Made by a program: the position numbers and the translations under genes. A DNA stretch of 64,000 nt from Paenibacillus solanacearum. Its GTDB lineage: Bacteria; Bacillota; Bacilli; Paenibacillales; NBRC-103111. A model generated the notes under the pieces. It saw nothing but the letters and a program-made list of their open reading frames with translations, made no database searches and was not told the DNA's origin. Positions within the stretch are counted from its first letter, which is position 1. Each line of letters opens with the position of its first letter. This document shows, in pieces, positions 27,976 through 37,407 of this stretch. The stretch spans positions 137,247 through 201,246 of the forward strand of contig NZ_CAJVAS010000011.1 in NCBI RefSeq assembly GCF_910593845.1, given 5' to 3'.

Positions 27976-29970
27976 ATGGAGCTGCTCATCATGGTGCTGG
28001 TGCTGCTCGTGCTTATCGCCCTTTCCAATGTCATTCAACGTTTCGTGCCGTTCATTCCCGTGCCGCTGATCCAGATTGCGCTCGGCGTCATGGCGGCGTA
28101 TTGGCCCGGCCTGCACCACGTGCCGTTGAATCCCGAGCTGTTCCTTGTGCTGTTCATTGCGCCGCTGCTGTTCAATGACGGGAAAATGACGCCGCGCGAG
28201 GAACTGTGGAAGCTGCGGGCTTATATTTTGCTGTTGGCACTGGGACTTGTGTTCACCACTGTACTGATCGCCGGGCCGTTCATTCACTGGCTGATTCCCG
28301 CCATCCCGTTGTCGGCGGCCTTCGCACTCGCGGCGATTTTGTCGCCGACTGATGCGGTAGCCGTAGGCTCGCTATCGGGGCGGGTGAAGCTGCCCGGCAA
28401 AATCATGCATTTGCTGGAAGGCGAGGCGCTGATGAACGACGCTTCCGGTCTGGTCGCCTTCAACTTTGCCATCGCCGCGACGGTGACCGGTTATTTTTCG
28501 CTGCCCAAAGCGGTCGGCAGCTTCGTGGTGATCGCCGTCGGGGGGATTGTGATCGGAGCGCTGCTCGGCTTCGCCGTCATTTGGCTCAGAGTCTTTCTAC
28601 GCCGGCTCGGGATTGAAGATGTGACCCTGCATATGCTCATTATCATCGTTACGCCGTTCGTCATCTACCTGGCGGCGGAAGAATGCCATGTATCGGGCAT
28701 TCTCGCGGTCGTCGCGGCCGGTGTCGTTCACGCGATCGAGCGGGACCGGATGGAGGAGTCGGCGTCGCTTCGTCTGAGGATCGTCTCCGACAGCACCTGG
28801 TCGGTCATCTTGTTTTCTTTGAACGGTCTCGTGTTCATTCTGCTCGGCCTGGAAATCCCGGGCGTCGTGACGACGATATGGGAAGATCCTTCGTACCGGA
28901 ACGGACAGGTGATCGGGTACATCGTGATCATTACGCTCGTGCTCATGCTGCTGCGCTTTGGCTGGGTGTGGGTCACTGACCGGCAGGTGCGTTCGGCGCT
29001 GCTGACGGCACTGTCCGGCGTGCGCGGCGCCTTGACGCTGTCGGCGGCGTTCTCGATCCCGATCGTGATCTCAGGCGGCAGCCCGTTTCCCGAACGGAGC
29101 CTGATCTTGTTCATTTGCGCTGGCGTCATCCTGCTCACGCTCGTATCGGCGAGCGTCTTTCTTCCCATTCTTACGCGCCGTCCGGAGGAGGCTGGGGCTC
29201 GCGCCCATCGGAAGAAAGATGAGCGCTTGGCGCGCGTCCGGGTACTGGAGGCCGGACTGCGCACTGTCCGCGAAGAGACGAACGACGAGAACAAGCGAGA
29301 GGCGCTGGAGCTGATCTCGAACTATACCCGGCGCCTGCAGCACACGAAGCTGGAAGGACAATCGAATATTGCGGAAGCTTGGCGGGCGGCGGTCGCGATT
29401 CGGCTGGATGCCTTGCAGGCGGAACGTGAAGTGGCGGAGAGGTGGCTGGACGAGGAACGAATCACGCCCGCGTTCGCGGAACGGTACTTAACGTCGCTGA
29501 ACCGGATGGAGCTGATCTTGACGAACCGGTTCAAGCTCAAGCTGCTGCTGATTGTGGCTTGGTCGGCGGTAAGCCGGCTCTTCAAGGGGCGGTTGGTCAA
29601 TGAAGGCTTCTTGACGCCGTCGCATCCGGATTGGAGTACATACAAAGCGCTGAAGCTGGAAGCGATCGACGCGGCCATTCGGCGCATCAAGCAGAAGGAA
29701 ATGGAGGATCATCGGGGGACGGCGCTGGCCGTTATCGCCGATTACCGGGAGATGGAGCTTGACCTGCAAAGCGACAGGCATTGGAGCATGTCGAAGATCA
29801 AGCCCGGCGTGAAGCGCAGAGAGCTGGAGCTGAAAGCGATCCAATCGGAGCGCAACGAAATTCAGCACATGTACGAAGAAGGGGACATCGACCGCAATCT
29901 TGCGGGCAAGCTTCGGCTGGATGTCAATTACCGGGAGTCGAGCGTGTTCGAAAGTCAAAAGAAATTATAA
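27976..29970 (+). CDS. CPA1-family Na+(K+)/H+ antiporter with long cytosolic tail
   Basis: A 664-residue membrane antiporter. About twelve helices occupy residues 1-400, with the CPA1 core motifs ILSPTDAVAVGS (unwound helix with Asp) and EGEALMNDASGLVAFNFA (the Asn-Asp ion site). Residues about 410-664 form a hydrophilic, largely helical tail likely to regulate transport. ATG 27976 has AAGGAG 12 bases upstream; TTG 27937 would add 13 residues. It stands alone. The role is pH and cation homeostasis. Confidence 0.93.
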   Translation: MELLIMVLVLLVLIALSNVIQRFVPFIPVPLIQIALGVMAAYWPGLHHVPLNPELFLVLFIAPLLFNDGKMTPREELWKLRAYILLLALGLVFTTVLIAGPFIHWLIPAIPLSAAFALAAILSPTDAVAVGSLSGRVKLPGKIMHLLEGEALMNDASGLVAFNFAIAATVTGYFSLPKAVGSFVVIAVGGIVIGALLGFAVIWLRVFLRRLGIEDVTLHMLIIIVTPFVIYLAAEECHVSGILAVVAAGVVHAIERDRMEESASLRLRIVSDSTWSVILFSLNGLVFILLGLEIPGVVTTIWEDPSYRNGQVIGYIVIITLVLMLLRFGWVWVTDRQVRSALLTALSGVRGALTLSAAFSIPIVISGGSPFPERSLILFICAGVILLTLVSASVFLPILTRRPEEAGARAHRKKDERLARVRVLEAGLRTVREETNDENKREALELISNYTRRLQHTKLEGQSNIAEAWRAAVAIRLDALQAEREVAERWLDEERITPAFAERYLTSLNRMELILTNRFKLKLLLIVAWSAVSRLFKGRLVNEGFLTPSHPDWSTYKALKLEAIDAAIRRIKQKEMEDHRGTALAVIADYREMELDLQSDRHWSMSKIKPGVKRRELELKAIQSERNEIQHMYEEGDIDRNLAGKLRLDVNYRESSVFESQKKL

Positions 29971-30077
29971 GCAGAGGCGTAACGGACGTAACCGCCGGGA
30001 CAGGCAGCCCAATACACCGGCGTTGCCGCCCCCATAGCCTGCTTGTACAAGTGCGGGTACGGGTGGCCGCTCAAGCG

Positions 30078-30809
30078 CTACGGCTCGGATACGATGAAAT
30101 CTTCCAGATTGCGGTCGGCCTTGCTCTGGTTGCACTCGTTGCAGGCGCAGACGCAGTTGACGGGCGTCGTATGACCGCCCTTGGCACGCGGAAGGAGATG
30201 ATCGATCGTGTCGCCGTATTCCCCGCAATAATGACACGTATGCTGATCCCGGGTCAGAATGTAATTGCGGAACGAACGATTCGTGTAGATGCGCCGGATT
30301 ATGTGCCGATTGACGACGACGGCGGCATGCTCGCGGACGAGCGTGACCGCGGTTTCCAGATCGGTTTCCTGCTGCCAGCGGCGGCCCTTGTCCGTCTTGC
30401 CGCGCATGCGGAGGATGCCTTCCCGGTTCGGCCGCAGAATCGACTCGCTCGGGCCTTCCGGTCTCGGCGGCGGTACCGGCAGCGGCCGCCGTATGCGGCG
30501 CTTCGGCGGGGGCGTGTCTGCATGCAGCGGCTCGGTATCGCCGCTCTCCGCAGCCTCCCGCGAATGGGAAGACACGGACAAGCTGTGGTCCGGGTCGAGT
30601 GAGTCTTCCTCGCCCGCAGAGGGCGCCGGCTGTTTCCGCAGCTTGCGGCAAGCCCGGCACGCGCCGCGGCGGGACGATTTGCCGGAACGGCGCCCGGTGC
30701 GGCGCAAAAATTCGGCAAGCAGCTTCTGCTCCTTACAGTGAGCGCATTGCTTATATTGCGGTACTTGTTCTGCCGGTTGCGGCTCCTGCGCGGCATGCTG
30801 CTGCTCCAA
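30078..30809 (-). CDS. HNH-endonuclease-family protein with N-terminal zinc knuckle
   Basis: A 243-residue protein. An N-terminal CAHCKEQK...CRACRK motif looks like a zinc knuckle. It is followed by a low-complexity Pro/Arg/Ser-rich linker of about 70 residues and a C-terminal HNH domain: CHYCGEYGDTIDHLLPRAKGG with the catalytic histidine, then CNECNQSKAD. TTG 30809 is proposed because GAGGTGA lies 5 bases upstream; the open frame extends 40 codons further without a better site. Stand-alone HNH proteins of this kind are common in Bacillota. No mobile element signs are nearby. Confidence 0.85.
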   Translation of the reverse strand: MEQQHAAQEPQPAEQVPQYKQCAHCKEQKLLAEFLRRTGRRSGKSSRRGACRACRKLRKQPAPSAGEEDSLDPDHSLSVSSHSREAAESGDTEPLHADTPPPKRRIRRPLPVPPPRPEGPSESILRPNREGILRMRGKTDKGRRWQQETDLETAVTLVREHAAVVVNRHIIRRIYTNRSFRNYILTRDQHTCHYCGEYGDTIDHLLPRAKGGHTTPVNCVCACNECNQSKADRNLEDFIVSEP

Positions 30810-31014
30810 TCGGTTCACCTCATTCGTTATCGGTCCATATTCTGTATTGTACCTCAAATCGTTCGCGCAATCATCCTGTAAAGGTGCCCAGCTCCTCAGC
30901 TGCGGCAGGGAACCGGTTAATCCATGCAAACAAGAGCTTGAAGCCGCGTCCCGCTGCCGGGGTTCATCGGTTCAAGCTCTTGGTTATGCTGCTGCGAATT
31001 CCACTCAGGGAAGG

Positions 31015-31851
31015 TTACCCTCTGCCGAAGACGACGGGAAAGTGCTCGCCGGCGAGTATTTCGCCTGGCTTGACTTCGACGTAGTCATGCATCACGTGCT
31101 TGGAAGTCGGCTCGTAGCGGGTATGGCCCGGCATATAGTGTACGGCGATCGCGCGGCGCTTCAGCTGCGAACGGTTGTGCGGGCTGCCGTGCCATGTCAT
31201 GCAGTGATGGTATCCGACCTGGCCTTTCTTGATTTCGAACGGAACGGCCTCGACGACGGCGCCTTCCGGCAGCAGCTCCGGCTGCTTGTGGTACGGCTTG
31301 AAGTCCGGCGTGCTCGCCAAATATTTTTGGTGGTTGCCCCATTTGTGGCTGCCGGGAACCATCCACATGCATCCGTTCTCGATCACGGCGTCGTCCAGCG
31401 CAACCCAGGCGCTGACGAGCTCAGCCGGCTGAATGATCGGCCATAGCGGATGATCCTGATGCCATCCTGTCGGTCCGCCGGATACCGGAGGTTTGTATTG
31501 GATCTGATCGTGCCAGATGCGGACGGTGTCCGTATTGCACAACTGGGCGATCTCCTCGGTCAGTCGCGGATGGGAGGCATGCTTGAAGAATGCGTCGCTG
31601 GCCATCCAGATGTTGACGATTTGCACGACCTTTTCATTGACGCTCATTTTCATATTATCGTACAAGGAGCCTTCGCTCTTGCTATCTCCGTCTTTCAGGT
31701 TGCGGTTCAGCACGGGCCGCTTCACCGACTTGCCTTCCATGACCAGATCCAGCTCGTCGCGAAGCGATTCCACTTCTTCGTCGCTCAAGATCACATCGCC
31801 TTTTAAAAAACCGTTCTTTTCGAATTCTTCCAGCTGCGCAGCACTTAACAT
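31015..31851 (-). CDS. Phytanoyl-CoA-dioxygenase-family Fe(II)/2-oxoglutarate enzyme
   Basis: A 278-residue enzyme of the PhyH family. The iron-binding HxD pair is in WHQDHPLW near residue 125, and the distal His and 2-oxoglutarate Arg are likely in SPHNRSQLKRRAIAVHY near 228. Members hydroxylate unactivated carbons in small molecules such as ectoine, ureido compounds or antibiotics. AAGGGGTG precedes the ATG. It is divergent from the AraC regulator 139 bases away, its probable controller. The substrate is unknown. Confidence 0.92.
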   Translation of the reverse strand: MLSAAQLEEFEKNGFLKGDVILSDEEVESLRDELDLVMEGKSVKRPVLNRNLKDGDSKSEGSLYDNMKMSVNEKVVQIVNIWMASDAFFKHASHPRLTEEIAQLCNTDTVRIWHDQIQYKPPVSGGPTGWHQDHPLWPIIQPAELVSAWVALDDAVIENGCMWMVPGSHKWGNHQKYLASTPDFKPYHKQPELLPEGAVVEAVPFEIKKGQVGYHHCMTWHGSPHNRSQLKRRAIAVHYMPGHTRYEPTSKHVMHDYVEVKPGEILAGEHFPVVFGRG

Positions 31852-31990
31852 GCCGTTGCACCCCTTTTCTCGGATGTTATAATGAATTGAATTGCTTATG
31901 GACTTATCTTACCGGACGAGAGCAACGGAGTATTTAGAATAATTCAAACGGTTTGTTGCGATTTTTCGAGATTTCGAAGGGGATATCGGA

Positions 31991-32881
31991 GTGAATATCG
32001 GACATTTGTATGACATCCGGCCGGCCGTCCATTTTGCCGCGCGCGCATCGGCCGGGGCGGGGAACGCATGGGGGCCCCGGCGCATTCCGGATTGCCAGTT
32101 GTTTTATGTAATCGCGGGCGAGGCCACGCTGCAGCTGGGGCCGGATCAGTTCAAAATCAAGGCGGGCGAGTGCGCGTTTTACGGGCCGGACAGCCCGCAT
32201 ATATTGAAGACGGACGCGCCGACGCAGTACTACAGCCTGCATTTCGGCTGGGATGAGCCGACTCCCGTGCCGCTGCATCCGGCGTACGGCATACGGAACG
32301 TTCCGGACAGTGAGCTGGCGCGGCTGCCCGAGCCGGTCCACTTGACGGTGGACGGCTACGGCGAGCTGACGCTACCGCATCATATGGCGATCGGCGGCAT
32401 GGAGCCGGTCATGAGCTCCATTGTCAGCGAGTACCAGGCGCCGCAGCCGCAGCCGCTGCTGCTGCGGGCGCGAATGATGGAGCTGCTCTCCTCCATCGTC
32501 GGCCAGTTGGTGAACCGGGAAGCGACTATGCATGTCAGCAAAATCGAAGCGGCGCTTCGCGCGATGCGGGAGCATCCCGGCAATGCCTGGTCGGTTGCGG
32601 AGCTGGCGCAGCTGTGCGGCTACCACCCGAGCTATTTTACGAAGCTGTTCTATCAGGAAGTGAAGACGAATCCGAAGCAATACCTCATTGCGGAGCGGAT
32701 CCGGCAGGCGAAGCAGTCGCTGCTGCGCGGAGAGAAGCTGGATGAAATCGCGAACCGGCTCGGCTATACGAGCATCCATTATTTCAGCAGCAATTTCAAG
32801 AAGGAAACGGGCTTGAGTCCGAGCGAATACCGGCAGCAGGGGAGAGCGGACAGCGGAACCTTGGGGACGCAGCCGGACTGA
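31991..32881 (+). CDS. AraC-family regulator with cupin sensor domain
   Basis: A 296-residue regulator. An N-terminal cupin-like half (EATLQLGPDQFKIKAGECAFY) senses a small ligand. Two helix-turn-helix motifs occupy the last 100 residues, ending in KKETGLSPSEYRQQ. The start is GTG 31991. It is divergent from the PhyH-type dioxygenase and likely activates it in response to that enzyme's substrate. Confidence 0.93.
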   Translation: MNIGHLYDIRPAVHFAARASAGAGNAWGPRRIPDCQLFYVIAGEATLQLGPDQFKIKAGECAFYGPDSPHILKTDAPTQYYSLHFGWDEPTPVPLHPAYGIRNVPDSELARLPEPVHLTVDGYGELTLPHHMAIGGMEPVMSSIVSEYQAPQPQPLLLRARMMELLSSIVGQLVNREATMHVSKIEAALRAMREHPGNAWSVAELAQLCGYHPSYFTKLFYQEVKTNPKQYLIAERIRQAKQSLLRGEKLDEIANRLGYTSIHYFSSNFKKETGLSPSEYRQQGRADSGTLGTQPD

Positions 32882-32892
32882 CGGGGAACGGC

Positions 32893-32918
32893 AAAAAAAG
32901 CAGGCGTACAGCCTGCTT
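32893..32918 (-). terminator. Rho-independent terminator facing left
   Basis: AAGCAGGC/GCCTGCTT perfect stem with a 5-nt loop. On the minus strand it is followed by seven T, so it ends leftward transcripts from the small gene at 32967 and the glycosyltransferase. Confidence 0.85.
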
Positions 32919-32966
32919 GCGCAAAGGGCATGGAGAAGCGCGAATCTCTCGTCTGCCGGTCTTTTG

Positions 32967-33068
32967 TCAGGTTAGGCCTGCGTGCGTGCAGTGATACACA
33001 ATGACCAATGCGAAAGTGAGCAGCATGCTGGTCACAGCATACTTCATTTGTCTGAAGGTAAGGTTCAT
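32967..33068 (-). CDS. 33-residue single-pass membrane peptide
   Basis: The frame encodes a positively charged N-terminus (NLTFRQMKY) and one hydrophobic helix (AVTSMLLTFALVIVYHC) with a short tail. AGGAGAGGTGAAC lies upstream of the ATG, and a clean terminator follows 49 bases after the stop. It sits 83 bases downstream of the glycosyltransferase and could be co-transcribed. It may be a toxin-like, regulatory or small accessory membrane peptide. No family is recognised. Confidence 0.6.
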   Translation of the reverse strand: MNLTFRQMKYAVTSMLLTFALVIVYHCTHAGLT

Positions 33069-33151
33069 ATGCCTGTTCACCTCTCCTATCGTGGATCTGG
33101 TTTTATTGTAAAGCAAACCGGGCCGGCGCAGTGTTAAGAAACGATGAAGGT

Positions 33152-34369
33152 TCAGTCGTCCGGCTTGGTCATTCGCTTCAGTTCCTTTAAGGAGTAGAAC
33201 GTACCCCGCCAATAAATGCCGCGCTGCCGGAGCGTCAGCCAGGTGGAGCGGATCACGGTGTAGCCAAGCAGACAAACCGTGAGCGGGAAGGCGATGATTT
33301 CCGGTCCAACGGGTCCGGTAATTGAACGCGCGAGGAGCACGTAGACGACGAGCATCAGCGCAATATCGAGGCCGAACACGAGAGCGGGCCAGCCCTGCAC
33401 GGCGAACAGGCCGATGAACGGAAACAGGAACATCGCCAGCAGCCCGAGCACCCCAAGCGCCGCCACAGGCAGCCGGTAGCCGAAGCCGGAGAACAAGTTT
33501 TTCTCCAGCCCGCGGACCGCTTCGGACAGGCTGCGGTACCATTCGATCGCGATATGCCGGGAGCCGAGTGCGAGTCGTTGGCGCAGTCTCGCCGCCTTGA
33601 CCAGCCGCCCGAGATGCAGGTCGTCGTCTGGGCGCAGCGCGAACGCCCGGTGCGTGCCGATTCGCTCGTAAGCGTGCCGGGTCAGCAGGTTGAACGCGCC
33701 GATCCCCATGCCGCGGCGATGCTGGACATCGTCATTCGCCCGCCACGGCCGAATATATAAGCTGAACGTGAAGAAGAAAAAGTAAACGAACGCGCGCAGC
33801 CAAAAGCCGTTTACTCGCATTTGCGGCGCCAGCGTCAAGTGGTCCGTCTGCTCATCGCGCATGTACCGGACGGCATCGGCAATGGTGTTCGGCTCGAACA
33901 GCACATCCGCGTCGGTGAACAGCAGGTAGGAGCCGCGAGCTTGCAAGTAGCCTTGGTACAGGGCGTGGTTTTTGCCGAGCCAGCCGGACGGCAGCGCCGT
34001 AATGTGGATGACCCGCAGCGGCACGTCGATTGAACTCCGGCCTTCCGACCAGCGGCGAAGCTCGTCCAGCTTGCGTCCCGTGGCGTCCTGCGACCGGTCG
34101 TTGACGGCGATAATTTCCAGGCGCGGATACGTTTGGCTCAGCAGATGCTTGACTGTCTCCGTGATTGAAGCTTCTTCTTCCTTGGCGGCTACGATGACGG
34201 AGACGAGCGGCGTCTCGGTGCCGGCGGCCGGCCGTTCGCGGTCGGCGCGAGAGGCGGAGCCGCCCGGCGGATGCAGTGTCAGCATCCATTTGCGCGACTG
34301 CAGCGTATCCCACAGCATGAACAGCCAATAGACAAGTGCGGCCAGCGACCATACGGCCATGATAAGCAT
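33152..34369 (-). CDS. Membrane-bound family 2 glycosyltransferase
   Basis: A 405-residue protein with an N-terminal membrane helix (AVWSLAALVYWLFML), a GT-A catalytic domain and three or four C-terminal helices. The catalytic part starts VSVIVAAKEEEASI and has NDRSQD, the FTDADVLF metal-binding aspartates and RPDDDLHLG. The layout resembles carotenoid- or glycolipid-type GT2 enzymes. The ribosome site before ATG 34369 is weak. The acceptor is unknown. Confidence 0.9.
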   Translation of the reverse strand: MLIMAVWSLAALVYWLFMLWDTLQSRKWMLTLHPPGGSASRADRERPAAGTETPLVSVIVAAKEEEASITETVKHLLSQTYPRLEIIAVNDRSQDATGRKLDELRRWSEGRSSIDVPLRVIHITALPSGWLGKNHALYQGYLQARGSYLLFTDADVLFEPNTIADAVRYMRDEQTDHLTLAPQMRVNGFWLRAFVYFFFFTFSLYIRPWRANDDVQHRRGMGIGAFNLLTRHAYERIGTHRAFALRPDDDLHLGRLVKAARLRQRLALGSRHIAIEWYRSLSEAVRGLEKNLFSGFGYRLPVAALGVLGLLAMFLFPFIGLFAVQGWPALVFGLDIALMLVVYVLLARSITGPVGPEIIAFPLTVCLLGYTVIRSTWLTLRQRGIYWRGTFYSLKELKRMTKPDD

Positions 34370-34534
34370 TGCAGCGGTACCGCCTTTCGTCTCGCAAGAT
34401 GTCGGTTTCCAAGATAGATTTTTTAAAAATTATAGCATGGGCGAGAAGGCGGCAACAAATGTTGCGCGATGGAAGCGCTCGCAGTATGCTACTTAATGAA
34501 GGGACATACGGAGAAGAAGGAGGAGAAAACGACC

Positions 34535-35113
34535 ATGCCGGATCATTCGGTTCCGCCGCTGTATCGCAAAAAAATTAAAGCAGCCGAGCTGCCCGATTTT
34601 CTCCTTCACATCAAGAATGAAGGGGTCACTTCCGCCGATCTGCTGTTTCTGTGCATCGGCACAGACCGTTCTTCGGGAGATGCGCTCGGCCCGCTGATCG
34701 GCACGATGCTGACAGAAGCGGGTTACCCGGACGTGGTCGGCACGCTGGCCTATCCGTTCGATGCGAGCAATATGCGGGAGCGTCTTGCACAGGAGCTGCC
34801 GTCCGGCAAAAAAGTGCTTGCCATCGATGCTTGTCTCGGCCAGGCGTCGTCGCTTGCGTGGTATCAAGTATCCAACCGCCCGATTGAGCCGGGCAAGTCG
34901 GTCGGCAAGCAGCTTCCGATGGTCGGGGATTATTCGATAGCCGGCATCGTCAATGTGGATACGGGGCAAAAGTATGCGATCTTGCAAAGCACATCGCTGT
35001 ATCGGGTCATGACGATGGCGGGCGAAATCGTTGCGGCGATCCGCAGCGTATTTCCGCCAGGGCAGGAACATGGCGGGGCGGCGGCTGACGGCCGCGGCAT
35101 CGGACCGCGCTAG
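34535..35113 (+). CDS. yyaC: YyaC-type spore protease
   Basis: A 192-residue protein of the YyaC family, related to the germination protease Gpr. Visible blocks are FLCIGTDRSSGDALGPLIG, GTLAYPFDASN, IDACLGQ and the C-terminal SLYRVMTMA region, which follow the Bacillus YyaC pattern. ATG 34535 follows AAGGAGGAG. It is a marker of endospore formation. An ABC exporter gene follows 32 bases later. Confidence 0.9.
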   Translation: MPDHSVPPLYRKKIKAAELPDFLLHIKNEGVTSADLLFLCIGTDRSSGDALGPLIGTMLTEAGYPDVVGTLAYPFDASNMRERLAQELPSGKKVLAIDACLGQASSLAWYQVSNRPIEPGKSVGKQLPMVGDYSIAGIVNVDTGQKYAILQSTSLYRVMTMAGEIVAAIRSVFPPGQEHGGAAADGRGIGPR

Positions 35114-35145
35114 CTGCGCCGCCGCTTAAATGGGGAGGAATCGCA

Positions 35146-37050
35146 ATGAGAGACATGCGCTGGGGAGAAGGCGGTGGAGGAGGAGGCAGATCCTCCCTGC
35201 AGAACAGGGGAAGAGCGACACTCAAGGACGTCTCGCTTTCCCGGATTTACGGCTTGTTCAAGGGATACCGCTGGCAGCTCGCGGCGATTCTGGTGCTGGC
35301 GCTTGTCGGATCGGCCATCGGCTTGGTCCCGCCGCTCATCATGAAGGACATTATCGACAAAGCGCTGCCAAGCGGCGATACGAAGCAGCTGTTGCACCTC
35401 GTGCTGCTCATGGTGCTGCTGCCGCTCGCGAGCGGACTGCTCGGCGTATGGCAAAACCATGAGAATACGAAGGTCGGGCAGGGCGTCATGCGCGACTTGC
35501 GCCAGTCGCTGTATGCCAACTTGCAGCGCCAGTCGATGAGCTTTTTTACCGACGCGAAGTCGGGAGAGATTGTACAGCGCCTGACCGGCGATGTGCAGGC
35601 GGTGCAGAGCGTCGTCACGTCGGTCGTCGTCTCCGCCGTAACCCAATCGGTGGTCGTGCTGACGACCGTCGTCATTTTGTTCGCGCTCGATTGGCGGCTG
35701 GCGATTCTCGCAACGGTCATTTTGCCGCTCTTTATTTTGCCGGTGCGTAAAGTATCGGAGATGCGCAAGCGGCTGCGCGGCGAGACGCAGCGGGTACGCG
35801 GCGAAATGTCCGGACAGCTTGGCGAAATTTTCGGCGTGTCCGGCGCACTGCTGACGCGGATCTTTCAGCAGGAGCCGTCCCAGCAGAAGCAGTTCACCGC
35901 ACTGAACCAGAAGGTGATGGATCTGGAGCTGCGCCTTAACCTGGTAGGACGCTGGTATATGATGGTGCTCGGCCTGCTCGGGCCGCTCGGTACGGCGATC
36001 ATCTACTTGTACGGCGGATACAACGTGATCCACGGCTCGATGACGATCGGTGCGATCGTCGCCTTCACCGCCTATCTCGGCCGGCTGTACGGACCGGTCA
36101 GCACGCTGCTGAACCTGCACGTGGAGCTGGGTACGGCGCTGGGCGTGTTTCAGCGGCTGTTCGAGTATTCCGACATGGAGCCGGAAGTGGCGAACCGCAA
36201 AGACGCCGCCGTGCTGCCGGAGTCCAAGGGACATGTCGCGTTCCGGCACGTGCACTACAACTACGAGCCGGGGCAGCTCGCCTTGCGGGACGTCACCTTC
36301 GAGGCGAATCCCGGGGAGGTGGTCGCCATCGTCGGGCCGAGCGGCGCCGGCAAATCGACGCTGATCGGCATGCTGGCGCGGTTGTACGATCCGACGGAAG
36401 GCGAGGTGCAGGTGGACGGCCACGACGTGAAGGGGGTAACGCTGGAGAGTCTGCGCAAGCAGGTGGCCTTCGTCACCCAGGAGTCGTTCATGTTCCATGC
36501 GAGCGTCCGCGATAACTTGCTGTTCGCCCGTCAGGACGCGTCGCAGGAGGAGATTGAGGACGCGTGCCGCAAGGCTTATATTCACGATGTGATCGCAGCC
36601 CTGCCCGAGGGCTACGATACGACCGTCGGCGAGCGCGGTCACCGGTTGTCGGGCGGCGAGCGGCAGCGCCTCGCGATCGCGCGGGCGATTCTGAAGGACC
36701 CGCGCATCCTGATTCTCGACGAGGCGACCTCGCATCTGGACTCGGCTTCGGAAGCGTTCGTGCAGGCGGCGCTCGACGAGCTGATGCGGGGGCGGACGAC
36801 GCTCGTCATCGCGCACCGGCTGTCAACGATTCGTACGGCCAGCCGCATCGTTGTGCTGGAAAACGGCCGAGTTGCCGAAACCGGTTGTCACGAAGAATTG
36901 TTGGCCAAGGAAGGGCTGTATGCGCATCTGTACCACACGCAGTTTGCCGAGTCGGAGCAAGGGGACGGTGAGGCGGCAACGGCGGCCGAATCCTACGACC
37001 GCCAGGCCGGGAAGCAGCGGCGGTCCGGCATGCGGCGCGAGGGCAGGTAA
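35146..37050 (+). CDS. ABC exporter, fused membrane and ATPase domains
   Basis: A 634-residue half-transporter with a glycine-rich N-terminal segment (GEGGGGGGRSS), six helices and an ATPase domain with GPSGAGKST, LSGGERQRLAIARAIL, ILILDEATSHLD and AHRLST. A C-terminal tail of about 40 residues rich in Glu, Gly and Arg follows the ATPase. Probably a homodimeric lipid, peptide or drug exporter. GGGGAGGA precedes the ATG. Confidence 0.94.
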   Translation: MRDMRWGEGGGGGGRSSLQNRGRATLKDVSLSRIYGLFKGYRWQLAAILVLALVGSAIGLVPPLIMKDIIDKALPSGDTKQLLHLVLLMVLLPLASGLLGVWQNHENTKVGQGVMRDLRQSLYANLQRQSMSFFTDAKSGEIVQRLTGDVQAVQSVVTSVVVSAVTQSVVVLTTVVILFALDWRLAILATVILPLFILPVRKVSEMRKRLRGETQRVRGEMSGQLGEIFGVSGALLTRIFQQEPSQQKQFTALNQKVMDLELRLNLVGRWYMMVLGLLGPLGTAIIYLYGGYNVIHGSMTIGAIVAFTAYLGRLYGPVSTLLNLHVELGTALGVFQRLFEYSDMEPEVANRKDAAVLPESKGHVAFRHVHYNYEPGQLALRDVTFEANPGEVVAIVGPSGAGKSTLIGMLARLYDPTEGEVQVDGHDVKGVTLESLRKQVAFVTQESFMFHASVRDNLLFARQDASQEEIEDACRKAYIHDVIAALPEGYDTTVGERGHRLSGGERQRLAIARAILKDPRILILDEATSHLDSASEAFVQAALDELMRGRTTLVIAHRLSTIRTASRIVVLENGRVAETGCHEELLAKEGLYAHLYHTQFAESEQGDGEAATAAESYDRQAGKQRRSGMRREGR

Positions 37051-37081
37051 GCGGGTACAGGAAAGGGAAGGAACGGGTAAG

Positions 37082-37127
37082 AGAGCGATGTCCGGCTGCC
37101 GGAAGGCGGAGGGCATCGCTCTTTTTT
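37082..37127 (+). terminator. Rho-independent terminator of the ABC exporter
   Basis: AGAGCGATG pairs with CATCGCTCT, with an inner TCCGG/CCGGA helix, followed by T6. Confidence 0.9.
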
Positions 37128-37211
37128 GCTTCGCAAACCCTCAGGCCTGGCTGCTTTGTAGGATAACGGCCATGTTGTTTAAAGAGTGAAAGAGAGGGGA
37201 GAAGCGACTTC

Positions 37212-37298
37212 ATGAGGAAAAACCAATTGATATTTGGGCAAACCACACTAATTTTGCTTCAAATGAGTGAAAGCCGCCCAGATGATGGGTTTCGATAA
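37212..37298 (+). CDS. Possible 28-residue peptide gene
   Basis: An ATG with GGGGAG 10 bases upstream opens a frame for 28 residues with a mildly hydrophobic middle (LIFGQTTLILLQM). It lies in the 357-base gap between the ABC exporter and the gene at 37408, which otherwise holds only the terminator. No family is recognised and it may be chance. Confidence 0.2.
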   Translation: MRKNQLIFGQTTLILLQMSESRPDDGFR

Positions 37299-37407
37299 GG
37301 ACCGGGCTGCAGAGTATAGAAATGCTCACATATTGATGTTCGTCCGCATATATAATGAATATTACCTTTTTAAGGATTCATGGGACAGCGGGAAAGGAGA
37401 GGCTGGA

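Noticed and set aside
35110..36816. Minus-strand frame (568 codons) opposite the ABC exporter
   Set aside because: Shadow of a gene with all ABC motifs; Arg/Gln/His-rich composition.
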